From Collinsella sp. TF05-9AC (GTDB lineage Bacteria; Actinomycetota; Coriobacteriia; Coriobacteriales; Coriobacteriaceae), in contig NZ_QSSH01000002.1 of NCBI RefSeq assembly GCF_003438495.1, positions 1-64,000 of the forward strand: a DNA stretch of 64,000 nt, given 5' to 3'. Positions 27,822 to 36,197 of this stretch are shown here, in pieces. The notes below the pieces were generated by a model. It saw nothing but the letters and a program-made list of their open reading frames with translations, had not been told where the DNA came from and searched no databases. Position 1 is the first letter of the stretch. Every line of letters begins with the position of its first letter. A program made the translations under genes and the position numbers.

Positions 27822-27851
27822 GTGAGCTGTTTCAATATTTCGAACACTAAG
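27822..27851 (+). repeat. Direct repeat flanking the DUF4143 ATPase, right copy
   Basis: Matches 26365-26394 at 28 of 30 positions. It lies between the ATPase gene and the FMN riboswitch. Confidence 0.75.
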
Positions 27852-27879
27852 CTGCCAGTTTTAATTACCCTCGGCATAC

Positions 27880-27907
27880 TTGCGCGAAAGCCTACTGGTG
27901 CTACACT
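27880..27907 (+). promoter_or_regulatory. Promoter of the riboflavin/ECF operon
   Basis: TTGCGC (27880-27885) and TACACT (27902-27907), 16 bases apart, just upstream of the riboswitch. It is a plausible sigma-70-type promoter placing the whole aptamer in the leader. Confidence 0.5.
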
Positions 27908-27913
27908 TGCAAG

Positions 27914-28103
27914 TGCTGTTTCAGGGCGGGGTGAAATTCCCCACTGGCGGTAAATCGGGCGGTGCCAAAGGGGTGCCGTGGCGCAGGCGAGGCGTCTGCG
28001 ACCGAGCCGATGAGTCCGCGACCCGTGTGTGCGTTGGTTCGCATGCCGGCTGAACTGGTGAGATCCCAGTACCAACGGTTAGAGTCCGGATGAAAGAGGC
28101 AGG
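27914..28103 (+). ncRNA. FMN riboswitch (RFN element)
   Basis: The conserved core is unmistakable: TTCAGGGCGGGGTGAAATTC, then CCCCACTGGCGGTAAA, the GATGAGTCCGCGACCC-type junction, CTGAACTGGTGAGATCCCAG and GGTTAGAGTCCGGATGAAAG. Bound FMN is known to shut down expression of riboflavin genes. Here the aptamer ends about 8 bases before the RibU start codon with no clear terminator after it, so control of translation initiation is more likely than attenuation. The variable arm at about 27955-28010 is longer than average. Confidence 0.95.
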
Positions 28104-28110
28104 TGATCTT

Positions 28111-28701
28111 ATGTCTGAACAGTCGCAGCATATCCATTTTGAGAACACGAATAGGTGGAGCACCAAACAGCTCGTTACCATGGCGTTGATGTGCGCCTTG
28201 GGCGCCCTGTTTATGTACGTGCAGCTGCCTATCCTTCCTTCGGCGCCGTTTTTGACGTATGACCCGTCGCTGGTGCCGGCGATGGTGTGCGGTTTTGCGT
28301 ATGGTCCTGGCGCCGGCACTGCTGTTGCCGCCATGGCGATCGTTATCCATGCGCTCACCACGGGTGACTGGGTCGGCGCGCTTATGAACCTGGTTGCCAC
28401 GCTGGGCTACATTCTGCCCGCGGCTACCGTTTACCAGAAGATGCACACCTATAAGGGTGCCGTGATTGGCCTGGTGCTCGGCGTCATTGCCGCTACGGCG
28501 CTGTCTATGGTCGCAAACCTTACCATTGGCGTTTGGTTCTGGTATGGCTCGGTCGATGCGATCGCCCCGCTCATGATTCCTGCCGTACTGCCGTTCAACC
28601 TTATCAAGACCGTGCTTAACTCGGTGTTGACGCTGGTGGTGTATAAAGCAGTCTCCAACCTCATCACGCCTAAAAAGGACCAGGTCAAAGGCCGCGCATG
28701 A
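28111..28701 (+). CDS. ribU: Riboflavin ECF transporter S component
   Basis: 196 residues with about six membrane helices, a standard size for ECF substrate-binding subunits. The RibU assignment comes from the FMN riboswitch directly upstream and from sequence typical of the family (LVTMALMCALGALFMYVQLP, FLTYDPSLVPAMVCGFAYGP with the conserved D-P-S). It binds riboflavin in the membrane and toples within the ECF complex to deliver it. I start at ATG 28111, after AGGCAGGTGAT; the in-frame ATG at 28090 lies inside the conserved 3' end of the aptamer. The stop overlaps the start of the ATPase gene (ATGA), so translation is coupled. Confidence 0.92.
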   Translation: MSEQSQHIHFENTNRWSTKQLVTMALMCALGALFMYVQLPILPSAPFLTYDPSLVPAMVCGFAYGPGAGTAVAAMAIVIHALTTGDWVGALMNLVATLGYILPAATVYQKMHTYKGAVIGLVLGVIAATALSMVANLTIGVWFWYGSVDAIAPLMIPAVLPFNLIKTVLNSVLTLVVYKAVSNLITPKKDQVKGRA

Positions 28702-30602
28702 TTGAGTGTCGGGGCGTTTCCTTTAGCTATGACGGTGCCGTGTCGGCACTCGACGGTGTCGATCTGAACATCGAGGACGGGGAGTTTTTCTGCATCCTCG
28801 GTGGCAATGGGTCGGGCAAGTCGACGTTTGCCAAGCATCTGAATGCGCTGCTGCAGCCCGATGCGGGCACGGTGCGCATTAACGGCATGGATGCGTCCGA
28901 TCCCGAGCTGGTCTACGACATTCGCTTGACTGCTGGCATGGTGTTCCAGAATCCCGACGACCAGCTTGTGGCGACGCTTGTCGAGGACGACGTTGCGTTT
29001 GGTCCCGAGAACTTAGGGGTCGAATCGGCCCAGATCGCGCAGCGCGTGCGCGAGGCGCTGAAGGCCGTGGGTCTGGTGGGCTTTGAGCGCCACGAGACCC
29101 ATGCGCTCTCGGGTGGCCAAAAGCAACGCGTGGCGCTTGCCGGCGTGCTCGCCATGGAGCCGCGCGTTCTCATTTTGGATGAGGCCTCCTCGATGCTCGA
29201 TCCGCGCGGACGCAAGGGTCTTATGAAGGCCTGTCATGCGCTGCACGAACGCGGCATGACCATCGTGATGATTACGCACTTTATGGAAGAGGCCGCTGAG
29301 GCCGATCGCGTTGCTGTCTTCCAAGCGGGCCGCGTTGCCATGTTGGGCACGCCCGAGGAGATCTTGACGCAGGCGGACGAACTCGCGCAGCTCAACCTTG
29401 ATATGCCGGAGTCGTGCCGTTTGGGCGTGGCGCTTCGTGCGAAGGGCGTGCCCGTTTATGCGCAGGTGCGCGAGGCGGATGTGGTCGCCGGTATAGCGCA
29501 GGCTTATGCCGAGCGGAGTAGGACAGGCATCGCCGGGTGGCCTTTCGCATTCGATCCTCGTATTCCCGACAACGTTTCCTCTGCGCTCGATGGCGCAGAC
29601 GCGCTGGAGCCCGTTATCGAGATTTCGCACCTTTCGTTTAGCTATTCGCTGAGCGCCCGCGAGCGCCGCCGCTGGCATAAGCGCTCGGCCACTGCGGACA
29701 AATCGAGCAAACAGGCTCTCTGGGGAAACGTCCCCAGCAGCCCGTGGGCGCTGCGCGGTGTATCGCTGACGGTGCGTCGCGGCGAGTTCCTGGGCTTGGC
29801 AGGTCATACCGGTTCGGGTAAGTCGACGCTGGTCCAGCATCTCAACGGTTTGATTCGCCCTCAGGAGGGATCCGTTCGCGCGCTGGGGCTCGATCTGTCA
29901 AACAAGAAAGACGCCGCCGCGGTTAAGGCCAAGGTCGGCGTGGTGTTTCAATATCCTGAGCGTCAGCTGTTTGCCGAAACCGTGGCGCAGGACGTGGCGT
30001 TTGGTCCGCATAACCTTGGCTTGCCGCAAGATGAAGTCGACCGTCGTGTCGAGTCATCGCTCTCGCGCGTGGGCCTCGACCTTTCCACGGTCGGCGACAA
30101 GAGTCCCTTTGAGCTTTCGGGCGGTCAGCAACGGCGTGTGGCATTCGCCGGCGTGCTCGCCATGGAGCCCGAAGTCCTGGTGCTCGATGAACCCATGGCG
30201 GGGCTCGATCCGGCTGCGCACAGTGATTTCCTGGAGCTCATCGATCGACTCCATCGCGAGGGCCTGACCGTTGTCATGGTTTCGCACAGCATGGATGACC
30301 TGGCCAATTGCTGCGACCGTATCGTCGTAATGAACGAAGGTGCGGTGTTTGCCGAGGGAACCCCCGCTCAGGTGTTTGCGCATGCGGATGAGCTTAAATC
30401 AATCGGCTTGGGTGTTCCCGCTGCCCAGCGCATGGCGCTGGCGCTTGCGAAGGCAGGCGTGCCGCTGCGCTTTGACGGCCTTTATACGGTTGAGTCGCTG
30501 GCAGACGAGTTGGTGGACCTGCTAATCGGTCGCTCGGGCGGTCCTTCTAACGTCGCGGACATTGCTAAATCCAAGACGGTCGCGCGAGAGGAGGGCTGCT
30601 AA
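28698..30602 (+). CDS. ecfA: ECF transporter ATPase, EcfA and EcfA' fused
   Basis: 634 residues holding two complete ABC ATPase domains. The first has Walker A GGNGSGKST (35-43), signature LSGGQKQR and Walker B VLILDEASS. The second has Walker A GHTGSGKST (about 370), signature LSGGQQRR and Walker B VLVLDEPM. A linker of about 100 residues (about 235-335) joins them. Most bacteria encode EcfA and EcfA' separately; here one chain supplies both halves of the ATPase dimer. It overlaps ribU by 4 bases, and its stop overlaps the ecfT start (TAATG). It powers uptake by RibU and probably by other S components encoded elsewhere. Confidence 0.93.
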   Translation: MIECRGVSFSYDGAVSALDGVDLNIEDGEFFCILGGNGSGKSTFAKHLNALLQPDAGTVRINGMDASDPELVYDIRLTAGMVFQNPDDQLVATLVEDDVAFGPENLGVESAQIAQRVREALKAVGLVGFERHETHALSGGQKQRVALAGVLAMEPRVLILDEASSMLDPRGRKGLMKACHALHERGMTIVMITHFMEEAAEADRVAVFQAGRVAMLGTPEEILTQADELAQLNLDMPESCRLGVALRAKGVPVYAQVREADVVAGIAQAYAERSRTGIAGWPFAFDPRIPDNVSSALDGADALEPVIEISHLSFSYSLSARERRRWHKRSATADKSSKQALWGNVPSSPWALRGVSLTVRRGEFLGLAGHTGSGKSTLVQHLNGLIRPQEGSVRALGLDLSNKKDAAAVKAKVGVVFQYPERQLFAETVAQDVAFGPHNLGLPQDEVDRRVESSLSRVGLDLSTVGDKSPFELSGGQQRRVAFAGVLAMEPEVLVLDEPMAGLDPAAHSDFLELIDRLHREGLTVVMVSHSMDDLANCCDRIVVMNEGAVFAEGTPAQVFAHADELKSIGLGVPAAQRMALALAKAGVPLRFDGLYTVESLADELVDLLIGRSGGPSNVADIAKSKTVAREEGC

Positions 30603-31402
30603 TGGAGGCGTTTTCGTTTGGCAGCTACTATCCCGGCGATAGTGCGATCCACCGCCTGGACCCGCGAACTAAGTTGCTCTTGGGCTTTGTGTTTCTGATC
30701 ACGACGCTCACAGTCAGCAGCTTCCGCGGACTGGTCCCGGTCGCAATCTTCGTTGTCCTGATCTATACCGTGTCCCGGGTGCCGTTGCGCCGGGTCCTAT
30801 CATCGATGGCGCCGCTGCTGGCAATCGTCGTCGTGGTCGCGGTGCTCAACTTGTTTACCGATCAGAGTGGGCGCATCTTGTGGCAGCTCGGCTTTCTGCA
30901 GATAAGCGAGGGCTCGCTGCGTTCTGCGGCGTTTATGGCGTGCCGCCTGACCCTGATGATGGCCGGCATGAGCGCCATTACGCTCACCACCCCCACGCTC
31001 GACCTCACCGCGGGCTTTGAGCGTCTGCTCGCACCGTTTGCGCGCGTGGGGCTTCCGGCGCATGAGCTCGGCATGATCATGGGTATCGCGTTGCGCTTTA
31101 TGCCGCAGTTCGCTACCGAGATGAAGCAGACGGCCGATGCGCAGGCGAGCCGCGGTGCGCGCGTGACGGGCGGTCCGCTCGGTGGCGTACGCATGCTCGG
31201 CAGTGTGGCGATCCCGCTGTTCACGGGCGTGTTCCGTCATGCCGAGACGCTTTCGGCCGCCATGGATGCGCGTTGCTATCACGGCGAACAGGGACGCACG
31301 CGTCTGCATGCACTTACGTTTGGCCGCGGCGATGCGTTGGCGGCGGTGGTGACGGCGTTGCTGCTCATCTGCGTCATCGTCATCAACCTTCAACTTGTTT
31401 AG
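30602..31402 (+). CDS. ecfT: ECF transporter transmembrane component EcfT
   Basis: 266 residues. It opens with GSYYPGDSAIHRLDPRTKLL, the normal EcfT start, and has about five hydrophobic helices (about 28-45, 48-63, 69-85, 100-125 and a C-terminal one at 245-263). ASRGAR (182-187) is the family's Ala-Arg-Gly coupling-helix motif that contacts the ATPases; a second such motif (AMDARCYHG) lies near 222. It is the last gene of the ribU-ecfA-ecfT operon and overlaps ecfA by one base. The product is the membrane scaffold on which S components dock. Confidence 0.92.
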   Translation: MEAFSFGSYYPGDSAIHRLDPRTKLLLGFVFLITTLTVSSFRGLVPVAIFVVLIYTVSRVPLRRVLSSMAPLLAIVVVVAVLNLFTDQSGRILWQLGFLQISEGSLRSAAFMACRLTLMMAGMSAITLTTPTLDLTAGFERLLAPFARVGLPAHELGMIMGIALRFMPQFATEMKQTADAQASRGARVTGGPLGGVRMLGSVAIPLFTGVFRHAETLSAAMDARCYHGEQGRTRLHALTFGRGDALAAVVTALLLICVIVINLQLV

Positions 31403-31432
31403 GCGCGATTCGAGCGCAAGAAAGGGGTCCCT

Positions 31433-31879
31433 ATGACCGACAACGACCGCACGGCTCAGCTTGAGCTCGCCTGTTCGTATCTCAGGCGCATTCCGGCGTG
31501 GTATCTGGCCACGACCGATGTAGCCGACGGGCATCAGCCTCGCGTGAGGCCGTTTTCGTTTGCCATGGTCGATGACGGTAAACTGTGGTTTTGTACGTCG
31601 CGCGACAAAGATATGTGGGCGGAGCTGAGCGCGAATCCCAAGTTTGAGCTCTCGGGCTGGAAGCCGGGGGAATGTTGGATCGTATTGACCGGCGAAGCCG
31701 CACTTGAGGACGACGCAGTTGCGAGCGACAAGGTGCGTCAAGCGGGTTTTAAGCACATGGTGGGCATTGGCGAGGAACACGAGAGTGCCAACGACGGCCG
31801 CCTTGCTTTCTTTTCGGTCCGCAACATTGCCGCGCGCTTCTGTGATATCGACGGCAGCGAGGAGCGCCTGGAGCTCTAG
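31433..31879 (+). CDS. Pyridoxamine 5'-phosphate oxidase-like flavin-fold protein (1)
   Basis: 148 residues with the split beta-barrel of the PNPOx-like superfamily: an IPAWYLATTD opening, RVRPFSFAMVDDGKLWFCTS and GEAALEDDAV. Members bind FMN or F420 and reduce varied substrates; none can be assigned here. ATG 31433 is preceded by GAAAGGGG. A paralogue starts 45 bases after the stop, and the two share the motif pattern PAWYLAT, VRPFSFA and KLWF. The pair follows the riboflavin transport operon by 30 bases, which fits flavin-binding proteins and may mean they are read through from it. Confidence 0.8.
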   Translation: MTDNDRTAQLELACSYLRRIPAWYLATTDVADGHQPRVRPFSFAMVDDGKLWFCTSRDKDMWAELSANPKFELSGWKPGECWIVLTGEAALEDDAVASDKVRQAGFKHMVGIGEEHESANDGRLAFFSVRNIAARFCDIDGSEERLEL

Positions 31880-31923
31880 CTCGCACAAACCGGGCTCCCA
31901 AACTAGCTAGTACAGGAGGAAAC

Positions 31924-32334
31924 GTGGACGGATTGAATACGGTGTTGGAGTATCTGACGTCGGTGCCGGCATGGTATTTGGCGACGAGCGTTGACGGACA
32001 GCCTCATGTGCGTCCGTTTTCGTTTGCGCAGATCCAGGATGGCAAGCTGTGGTTTGTAACAGCGCGCACCAAAGATGTGTGGCAAGAGCTGCTGCAAAAC
32101 CAGCGCTTTGAGGCCACGAGTTGGTGGCCGGGCCATGGCTGGCTCATCTTGCGCGGGCGTGCCGGCTTGGATGACCGGGCTTTAGACGAAATGCGCGAAG
32201 CCGGGTGGAAGCATCTAGAGCACCTGGGCGAGCACTATGAGGGGCCTAACGACCCCACGCTCGTCTTCTTTAGCGTCGAGGATCCCGAGGCTTTTATCTG
32301 CAATCACGACGAATGGGTGCCGGTCGAGCTCTAG
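31924..32334 (+). CDS. Pyridoxamine 5'-phosphate oxidase-like flavin-fold protein (2)
   Basis: 136 residues, a paralogue of the preceding protein. Shared blocks are VPAWYLATS, HVRPFSFAQIQDGKLWFVT and a long C-terminal segment with FFSVEDPEAFICNHD. The start is GTG 31924, with CAGGAGGA immediately upstream. Probably an FMN-dependent reductase or FMN-binding protein of unknown substrate. The tandem arrangement implies a local duplication. A strong hairpin follows at 32372. Confidence 0.8.
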   Translation: MDGLNTVLEYLTSVPAWYLATSVDGQPHVRPFSFAQIQDGKLWFVTARTKDVWQELLQNQRFEATSWWPGHGWLILRGRAGLDDRALDEMREAGWKHLEHLGEHYEGPNDPTLVFFSVEDPEAFICNHDEWVPVEL

Positions 32335-32371
32335 CCAGCTGGCTCATCCTAACAACTTGGTTTTCGCATGG

Positions 32372-32425
32372 GCGGGCCCCGTATTGCCCGGCGCCGTTAG
32401 GAGCGCCGGTCAATACGGGGCCCGC
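32372..32425. terminator. Strong hairpin ending the flavin-protein genes
   Basis: A perfect 15-bp outer stem (32372-32386 with 32411-32425) plus an inner GGCGC/GCGCC stem. Only a short T-rich tail follows (TCCATTTG), so it may also be a dispersed hairpin element. Confidence 0.65.
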
Positions 32426-32470
32426 TCCATTTGTCAATTCCTTCAAGCGAATGTGTCGGGAATGTTTCAA

Positions 32471-32508
32471 TGCATGAATATGCAAGCCATTTACGTGTTC
32501 ATGCATCT
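32471..32508. promoter_or_regulatory. Candidate ArgR operators (ARG boxes) before argC
   Basis: TGCATGAATATGCAAG (32471-32486) closely resembles the Gram-positive ARG box (CATGAATA...AT-CA). A second partial box, GTTCATGCATC, lies at 32497-32507 in opposite orientation. They precede argC by about 85-120 bases, a normal operator position. Confidence 0.55.
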
Positions 32509-32591
32509 TTTGGTGCTAAAGTTTCAACCCACTTCATAACGACCGCTGCGAAATGCGCATCGGTGCATAAATCGCAGACAAGGAGTCTGAT

Positions 32592-33662
32592 ATGTCTTTG
32601 AAGGTTGGAATCGTCGGCGCGGCTGGATATGCCGGCGCCGAACTCATTCGCCTCATGCTTGGCCATCCCGAGTTTGAACTTGTTGCCATTACGTCCAACG
32701 CCGATGCCGGCCAGCCGCTGTCCGCGGTGTATCCGAGCTTTGCTGGCGTGAGCGATCTGGTTTTCACCACGCATGACGCCCCCGAGCTCAAGAGCTGCGA
32801 TGCGGTTTTTCTTGCCGTGCCGCACACGGCTGCCATGGCACAGGTGCCCGCGCTGCTTGCCGCGGGCGTTTCCTGCTTTGATCTTTCGGCCGATTACCGT
32901 CTGAGCGACGCGTCCGTCTTTGAGGCATGGTATGCCGCTGAGCACACGAGCCCCGAGTTGCTCAAGACCCGCGCTTTTGGCCTGCCCGAGCTGTTCTGTC
33001 AGGACTTAGAGACTGCTGCTTCCAGCCATGCCGCCGGAAAGCCCGTGTTGGTCGCCTGCGCCGGCTGCTATCCCACCGCAACGAGCCTTGCAGCCGCTCC
33101 TGCCGTGCGTGCGGGCTGGGTGGCCGAGAGCGGTCCCGTGATCGTTGACGCTATCAGCGGCGTGACGGGTGCCGGCAAGTCCTGTAACGCCCGCACCCAT
33201 TTTTGCAGCGCGGACGAGAACCTGGAAGCCTATGGCGTGGGCAAGCATCGTCATACGCCCGAGATCGAGCAGATACTCGGCCTAGCCGACCGCATCGTCT
33301 TCACCCCGCACTTGGCACCGCTCAAGCGCGGCCTGCTTTCCACGGTGACGATGCCGCTCGCGCCGCAGGCTCTCGACGCGCTGGTTCTTGAGGATGTCGT
33401 CGACCATTACAAGAAGTTTTACGCCGGTCGCACCTTTGTGCGCGTGCTCGATGCCGGCCAGCAGCCCAAGACGGCTTCGGTCGTCGGTACCAATGCCGCC
33501 CAGATTGGCCTTGCGCTCAACAAGCGTGCAGGCGTGCTGGTGGCGACGGGCGCCATCGACAATTTGTGCAAGGGTGCTGCGGGCCAGGCGGTCCAGTGCG
33601 CCAACATCGTTTTTGGCTTTGACGAGCGACGAGGCTTGCTCACAGTGGCGTGCCCGGTGTAG
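32592..33662 (+). CDS. argC: N-acetyl-gamma-glutamyl-phosphate reductase
   Basis: Reduces N-acetyl-glutamyl 5-phosphate to the semialdehyde with NADPH, the third step to ornithine. Of 356 residues, the Rossmann start is KVGIVGAAGYAGAELIRLM and the catalytic cysteine is C159 in ACAGCYPTAT; a later KHRHTPEIEQ and HLAPLKRGLL segment are typical of the long ArgC type. RBS AAGGAG lies 7 bases before ATG 32592. First gene of argCJBD. Candidate ARG boxes upstream suggest repression by ArgR when arginine is plentiful. Confidence 0.96.
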   Translation: MSLKVGIVGAAGYAGAELIRLMLGHPEFELVAITSNADAGQPLSAVYPSFAGVSDLVFTTHDAPELKSCDAVFLAVPHTAAMAQVPALLAAGVSCFDLSADYRLSDASVFEAWYAAEHTSPELLKTRAFGLPELFCQDLETAASSHAAGKPVLVACAGCYPTATSLAAAPAVRAGWVAESGPVIVDAISGVTGAGKSCNARTHFCSADENLEAYGVGKHRHTPEIEQILGLADRIVFTPHLAPLKRGLLSTVTMPLAPQALDALVLEDVVDHYKKFYAGRTFVRVLDAGQQPKTASVVGTNAAQIGLALNKRAGVLVATGAIDNLCKGAAGQAVQCANIVFGFDERRGLLTVACPV

Positions 33663-33797
33663 CACATTCGATTGTTAGCGATTTGGTAGTCGGGTATCGA
33701 GTTGGGCGCCACTTTTAAGCTGGTCTAGTAGTTGCGACCGGTATGGCGTGCCAGCCGATGCCCGCTTTTTTGTTTGATATAAGGAGTCGTAGGGACG

Positions 33798-35066
33798 ATG
33801 AACACCGACCTGATTGATATCAAGATTCGCGCCGTCGAGGGCGGCGTTACGGCGGCTGCCGGCTTTAAGGCCGCAGGCATCCATGCGGGATTCCGGAAGA
33901 ATCCCGAGCGCTTGGACTATGCGCTCGTCGTGCCTGATAAACCCTGTCCCGGCGCCGGCGTGTTTACGACCAACCGCTTTTGTGCGGCGCCCGTGCAGGT
34001 GAGCCGTGCCAACCTGGGCGGTGCGGACAAGGGCTATGGCATTATCGCCGGTGTTTCGGTCAACTCTGGCAATGCCAACGCCGCCACGGGTGAGACAGGC
34101 CTTGCATGCGCGCGCGAGACGTGCAGCATCGCATCGCAGGTCATCGGCTGCGAGCCCCAGCAGATCCTGGTTGCCTCCACGGGTGTGATCGGGCAGATTC
34201 TGCCGATCGACACGTTTGAGACCGCCATTCCTGCTGCCTACGAGGCACTCTCCGCCCACGGTGGCGCCGATGCCGCTCGCGCCATCATGACGACCGACAC
34301 GCACTCCAAGGAGTACGCCGTGTCCTACGTCAGTGAGGCCGCGGGTCATGCGGGCAATGTCTATACGGTAGGCGGAATGTGCAAGGGCTCGGGCATGATC
34401 ATGCCCAACATGGCCACCATGATCGCAGTTATCACCACCGATGCCCACGTCGAGCCTGCGGCACTTCATGCCCTACTGCTCTCGACCGTCAAGCAGACCT
34501 TTAACAAGGTAACGGTCGATTCCGACACCTCGACCAACGACACCTGCATCATGCTTGCCTCCGGCGCCGCTGCCGCAGATGCCGAGCCTATCGTCGAGGG
34601 CTCCGATGCCTTCGACGAGTTGGCATTTGCCGTGCACGAGGTGTGCGAGAGCCTGGCGCGCAATATCGCCGCCGATGGTGAGGGCGCATCCAAGCTTGTT
34701 ACGGTCAACGTTACCGGCGCCGTGAACGACGAGGAGGCCGATATCGCCGCCCGTGCCGTTGCCAACTCGCCGCTCGTCAAGACCTGCATCGCCGGCCACG
34801 ACTGCAACTGGGGCCGTGTTGCTATGGCGCTTGGCAAGTGCGGCGTTAAGTTTAATCAGGAAGACGTTTCCATCGACATGATGGGCATGCCTGTCTGTCG
34901 CGACGGTCTGACTGTTCCCTTTGACGAGGACGAGGCTCTACGACGTTTCGAGGCGCCCGAGATCGTGATCTCGGCCGACCTGGGCGCAGGCGACACGGCA
35001 ACGACCGTGTGGACCTGCGACCTCACGCATGAATACATCTCCATCAACGGCGACTACCGTTCCTAG
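33798..35066 (+). CDS. argJ: Bifunctional ornithine acetyltransferase/N-acetylglutamate synthase
   Basis: 422 residues. ArgJ recycles the acetyl group from N-acetylornithine to glutamate, and in bifunctional forms also uses acetyl-CoA. The precursor self-cleaves at a conserved Ala-Thr; the cleavage region here is in KGSGMIMPNMATMIAVITTDA, with the nucleophile threonine in MATM. ASTGVIGQ and the C-terminal SINGDYRS tail (ending EYISINGDYRS) match the family. RBS AAGGAG precedes ATG 33798. The gap of 135 bases after argC holds no recognisable gene. The presence of argJ and the absence of argE in the operon imply the cyclic pathway. Confidence 0.95.
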   Translation: MNTDLIDIKIRAVEGGVTAAAGFKAAGIHAGFRKNPERLDYALVVPDKPCPGAGVFTTNRFCAAPVQVSRANLGGADKGYGIIAGVSVNSGNANAATGETGLACARETCSIASQVIGCEPQQILVASTGVIGQILPIDTFETAIPAAYEALSAHGGADAARAIMTTDTHSKEYAVSYVSEAAGHAGNVYTVGGMCKGSGMIMPNMATMIAVITTDAHVEPAALHALLLSTVKQTFNKVTVDSDTSTNDTCIMLASGAAAADAEPIVEGSDAFDELAFAVHEVCESLARNIAADGEGASKLVTVNVTGAVNDEEADIAARAVANSPLVKTCIAGHDCNWGRVAMALGKCGVKFNQEDVSIDMMGMPVCRDGLTVPFDEDEALRRFEAPEIVISADLGAGDTATTVWTCDLTHEYISINGDYRS

Positions 35067-35147
35067 ATTCCAGGCATGCTGCGCATCTTGCCGCGATTGC
35101 GGACGGCGGAGTACGGCGCGATAACGATACGAAAGACGAGGCAGATT

Positions 35148-36128
35148 ATGAAATTCGCACGCGATTGTCGTTCGAGCGAATCCAACGAAGCAACCGCGCA
35201 GCTGCTGTTCGAAGCGCTGCCGTGGATTAAGAACCTGACCGGCAAGACGGTTGTTATCAAATATGGCGGAGCCGCCATGGTTGATGAGCAGCTGCGCCGC
35301 GACGTGATGAGCGACATCGTTTTGCTCAAGATCATCGGTATGCGTCCCGTCATCGTGCATGGCGGCGGCAAGGCTATCAACGAGGCGCTGAGCCATTACG
35401 ATATTCCCGTCGAGTTTAAGAACGGCCAGCGCGTGACCACGCCGGCGACTATGGATATCGTGCGCGAGGTGCTGGGCGGCAAGGTCAACCAAGAGCTGGT
35501 TGCTGCCATCAACCACCACGGCAACCTGGCCGTGGGCGTGTCGGGCAGCGATGCCGGCACCCTTATCGCCGAGCCACTCGACCCAGAGCTCGGCCGCGTA
35601 GGCAAGGTCACGCACGTCAACACCGACTATATCGAGCGCCTGCTCGATAGCGAGTACATCCCCGTCATCGCTACCGTCGCGGCGGGGGAGGACGGCGGTT
35701 TCTTCAACATCAACGCCGACACCGCCGCCGGTGCCGTTGCCGCGGCGCTCCACGCGCATAAGGCAATCTTTTTGACCGACGTCGATGGCCTGTACAAGGA
35801 CTTTAGCGACAAGGACTCGCTTATCTCCAACCTAACGCTCGACGAGGTCAACGAAATGCTCTACGGCGGCGAGGTCGATAAGGGCATGATTCCCAAGCTG
35901 CGCGCGGCCGTCGATGCGCTTACCGGCGGCGTATTTCGTGCCCACATCATTAACGGTACTACGCCGCATTCGCTGCTCCTGGAGCTGCTGACCGATGCCG
36001 GCGTCGGCACCGTGATCCATTCCACCGAGACGGCTTACGAGTTCGATACGCATCCGCATCCGCTTTCGACGTTTGCTGCGCGTCTGACCGAGAACCTTGA
36101 CGAGGTCGAGAAGCTTCAGACGGTCTAG
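35148..36128 (+). CDS. argB: Acetylglutamate kinase
   Basis: Phosphorylates N-acetylglutamate with ATP, second step of the cyclic pathway. 326 residues of the amino-acid kinase fold, with VIKYGGAAM (glycine-rich loop), VIVHGGGKAINE and FLTDVDGLY motifs and a late GMIPKLRAAVDAL segment. The start is ATG 35148, with GAGG upstream; an in-frame ATG at 35076 gives an unlikely 24-residue extension. The N-terminal ~25 residues and the C-terminal ~20 make it a little longer than the usual 300. It follows argJ by 81 bases. Whether it is arginine-sensitive cannot be read with confidence. Confidence 0.95.
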   Translation: MKFARDCRSSESNEATAQLLFEALPWIKNLTGKTVVIKYGGAAMVDEQLRRDVMSDIVLLKIIGMRPVIVHGGGKAINEALSHYDIPVEFKNGQRVTTPATMDIVREVLGGKVNQELVAAINHHGNLAVGVSGSDAGTLIAEPLDPELGRVGKVTHVNTDYIERLLDSEYIPVIATVAAGEDGGFFNINADTAAGAVAAALHAHKAIFLTDVDGLYKDFSDKDSLISNLTLDEVNEMLYGGEVDKGMIPKLRAAVDALTGGVFRAHIINGTTPHSLLLELLTDAGVGTVIHSTETAYEFDTHPHPLSTFAARLTENLDEVEKLQTV

Positions 36129-36197
36129 CTGACCCGCAGCCGCCCCATTCCTGCACCCATAGCCCCGCGCCGTCTGGCGCCCAACGAAAGGCATCCC

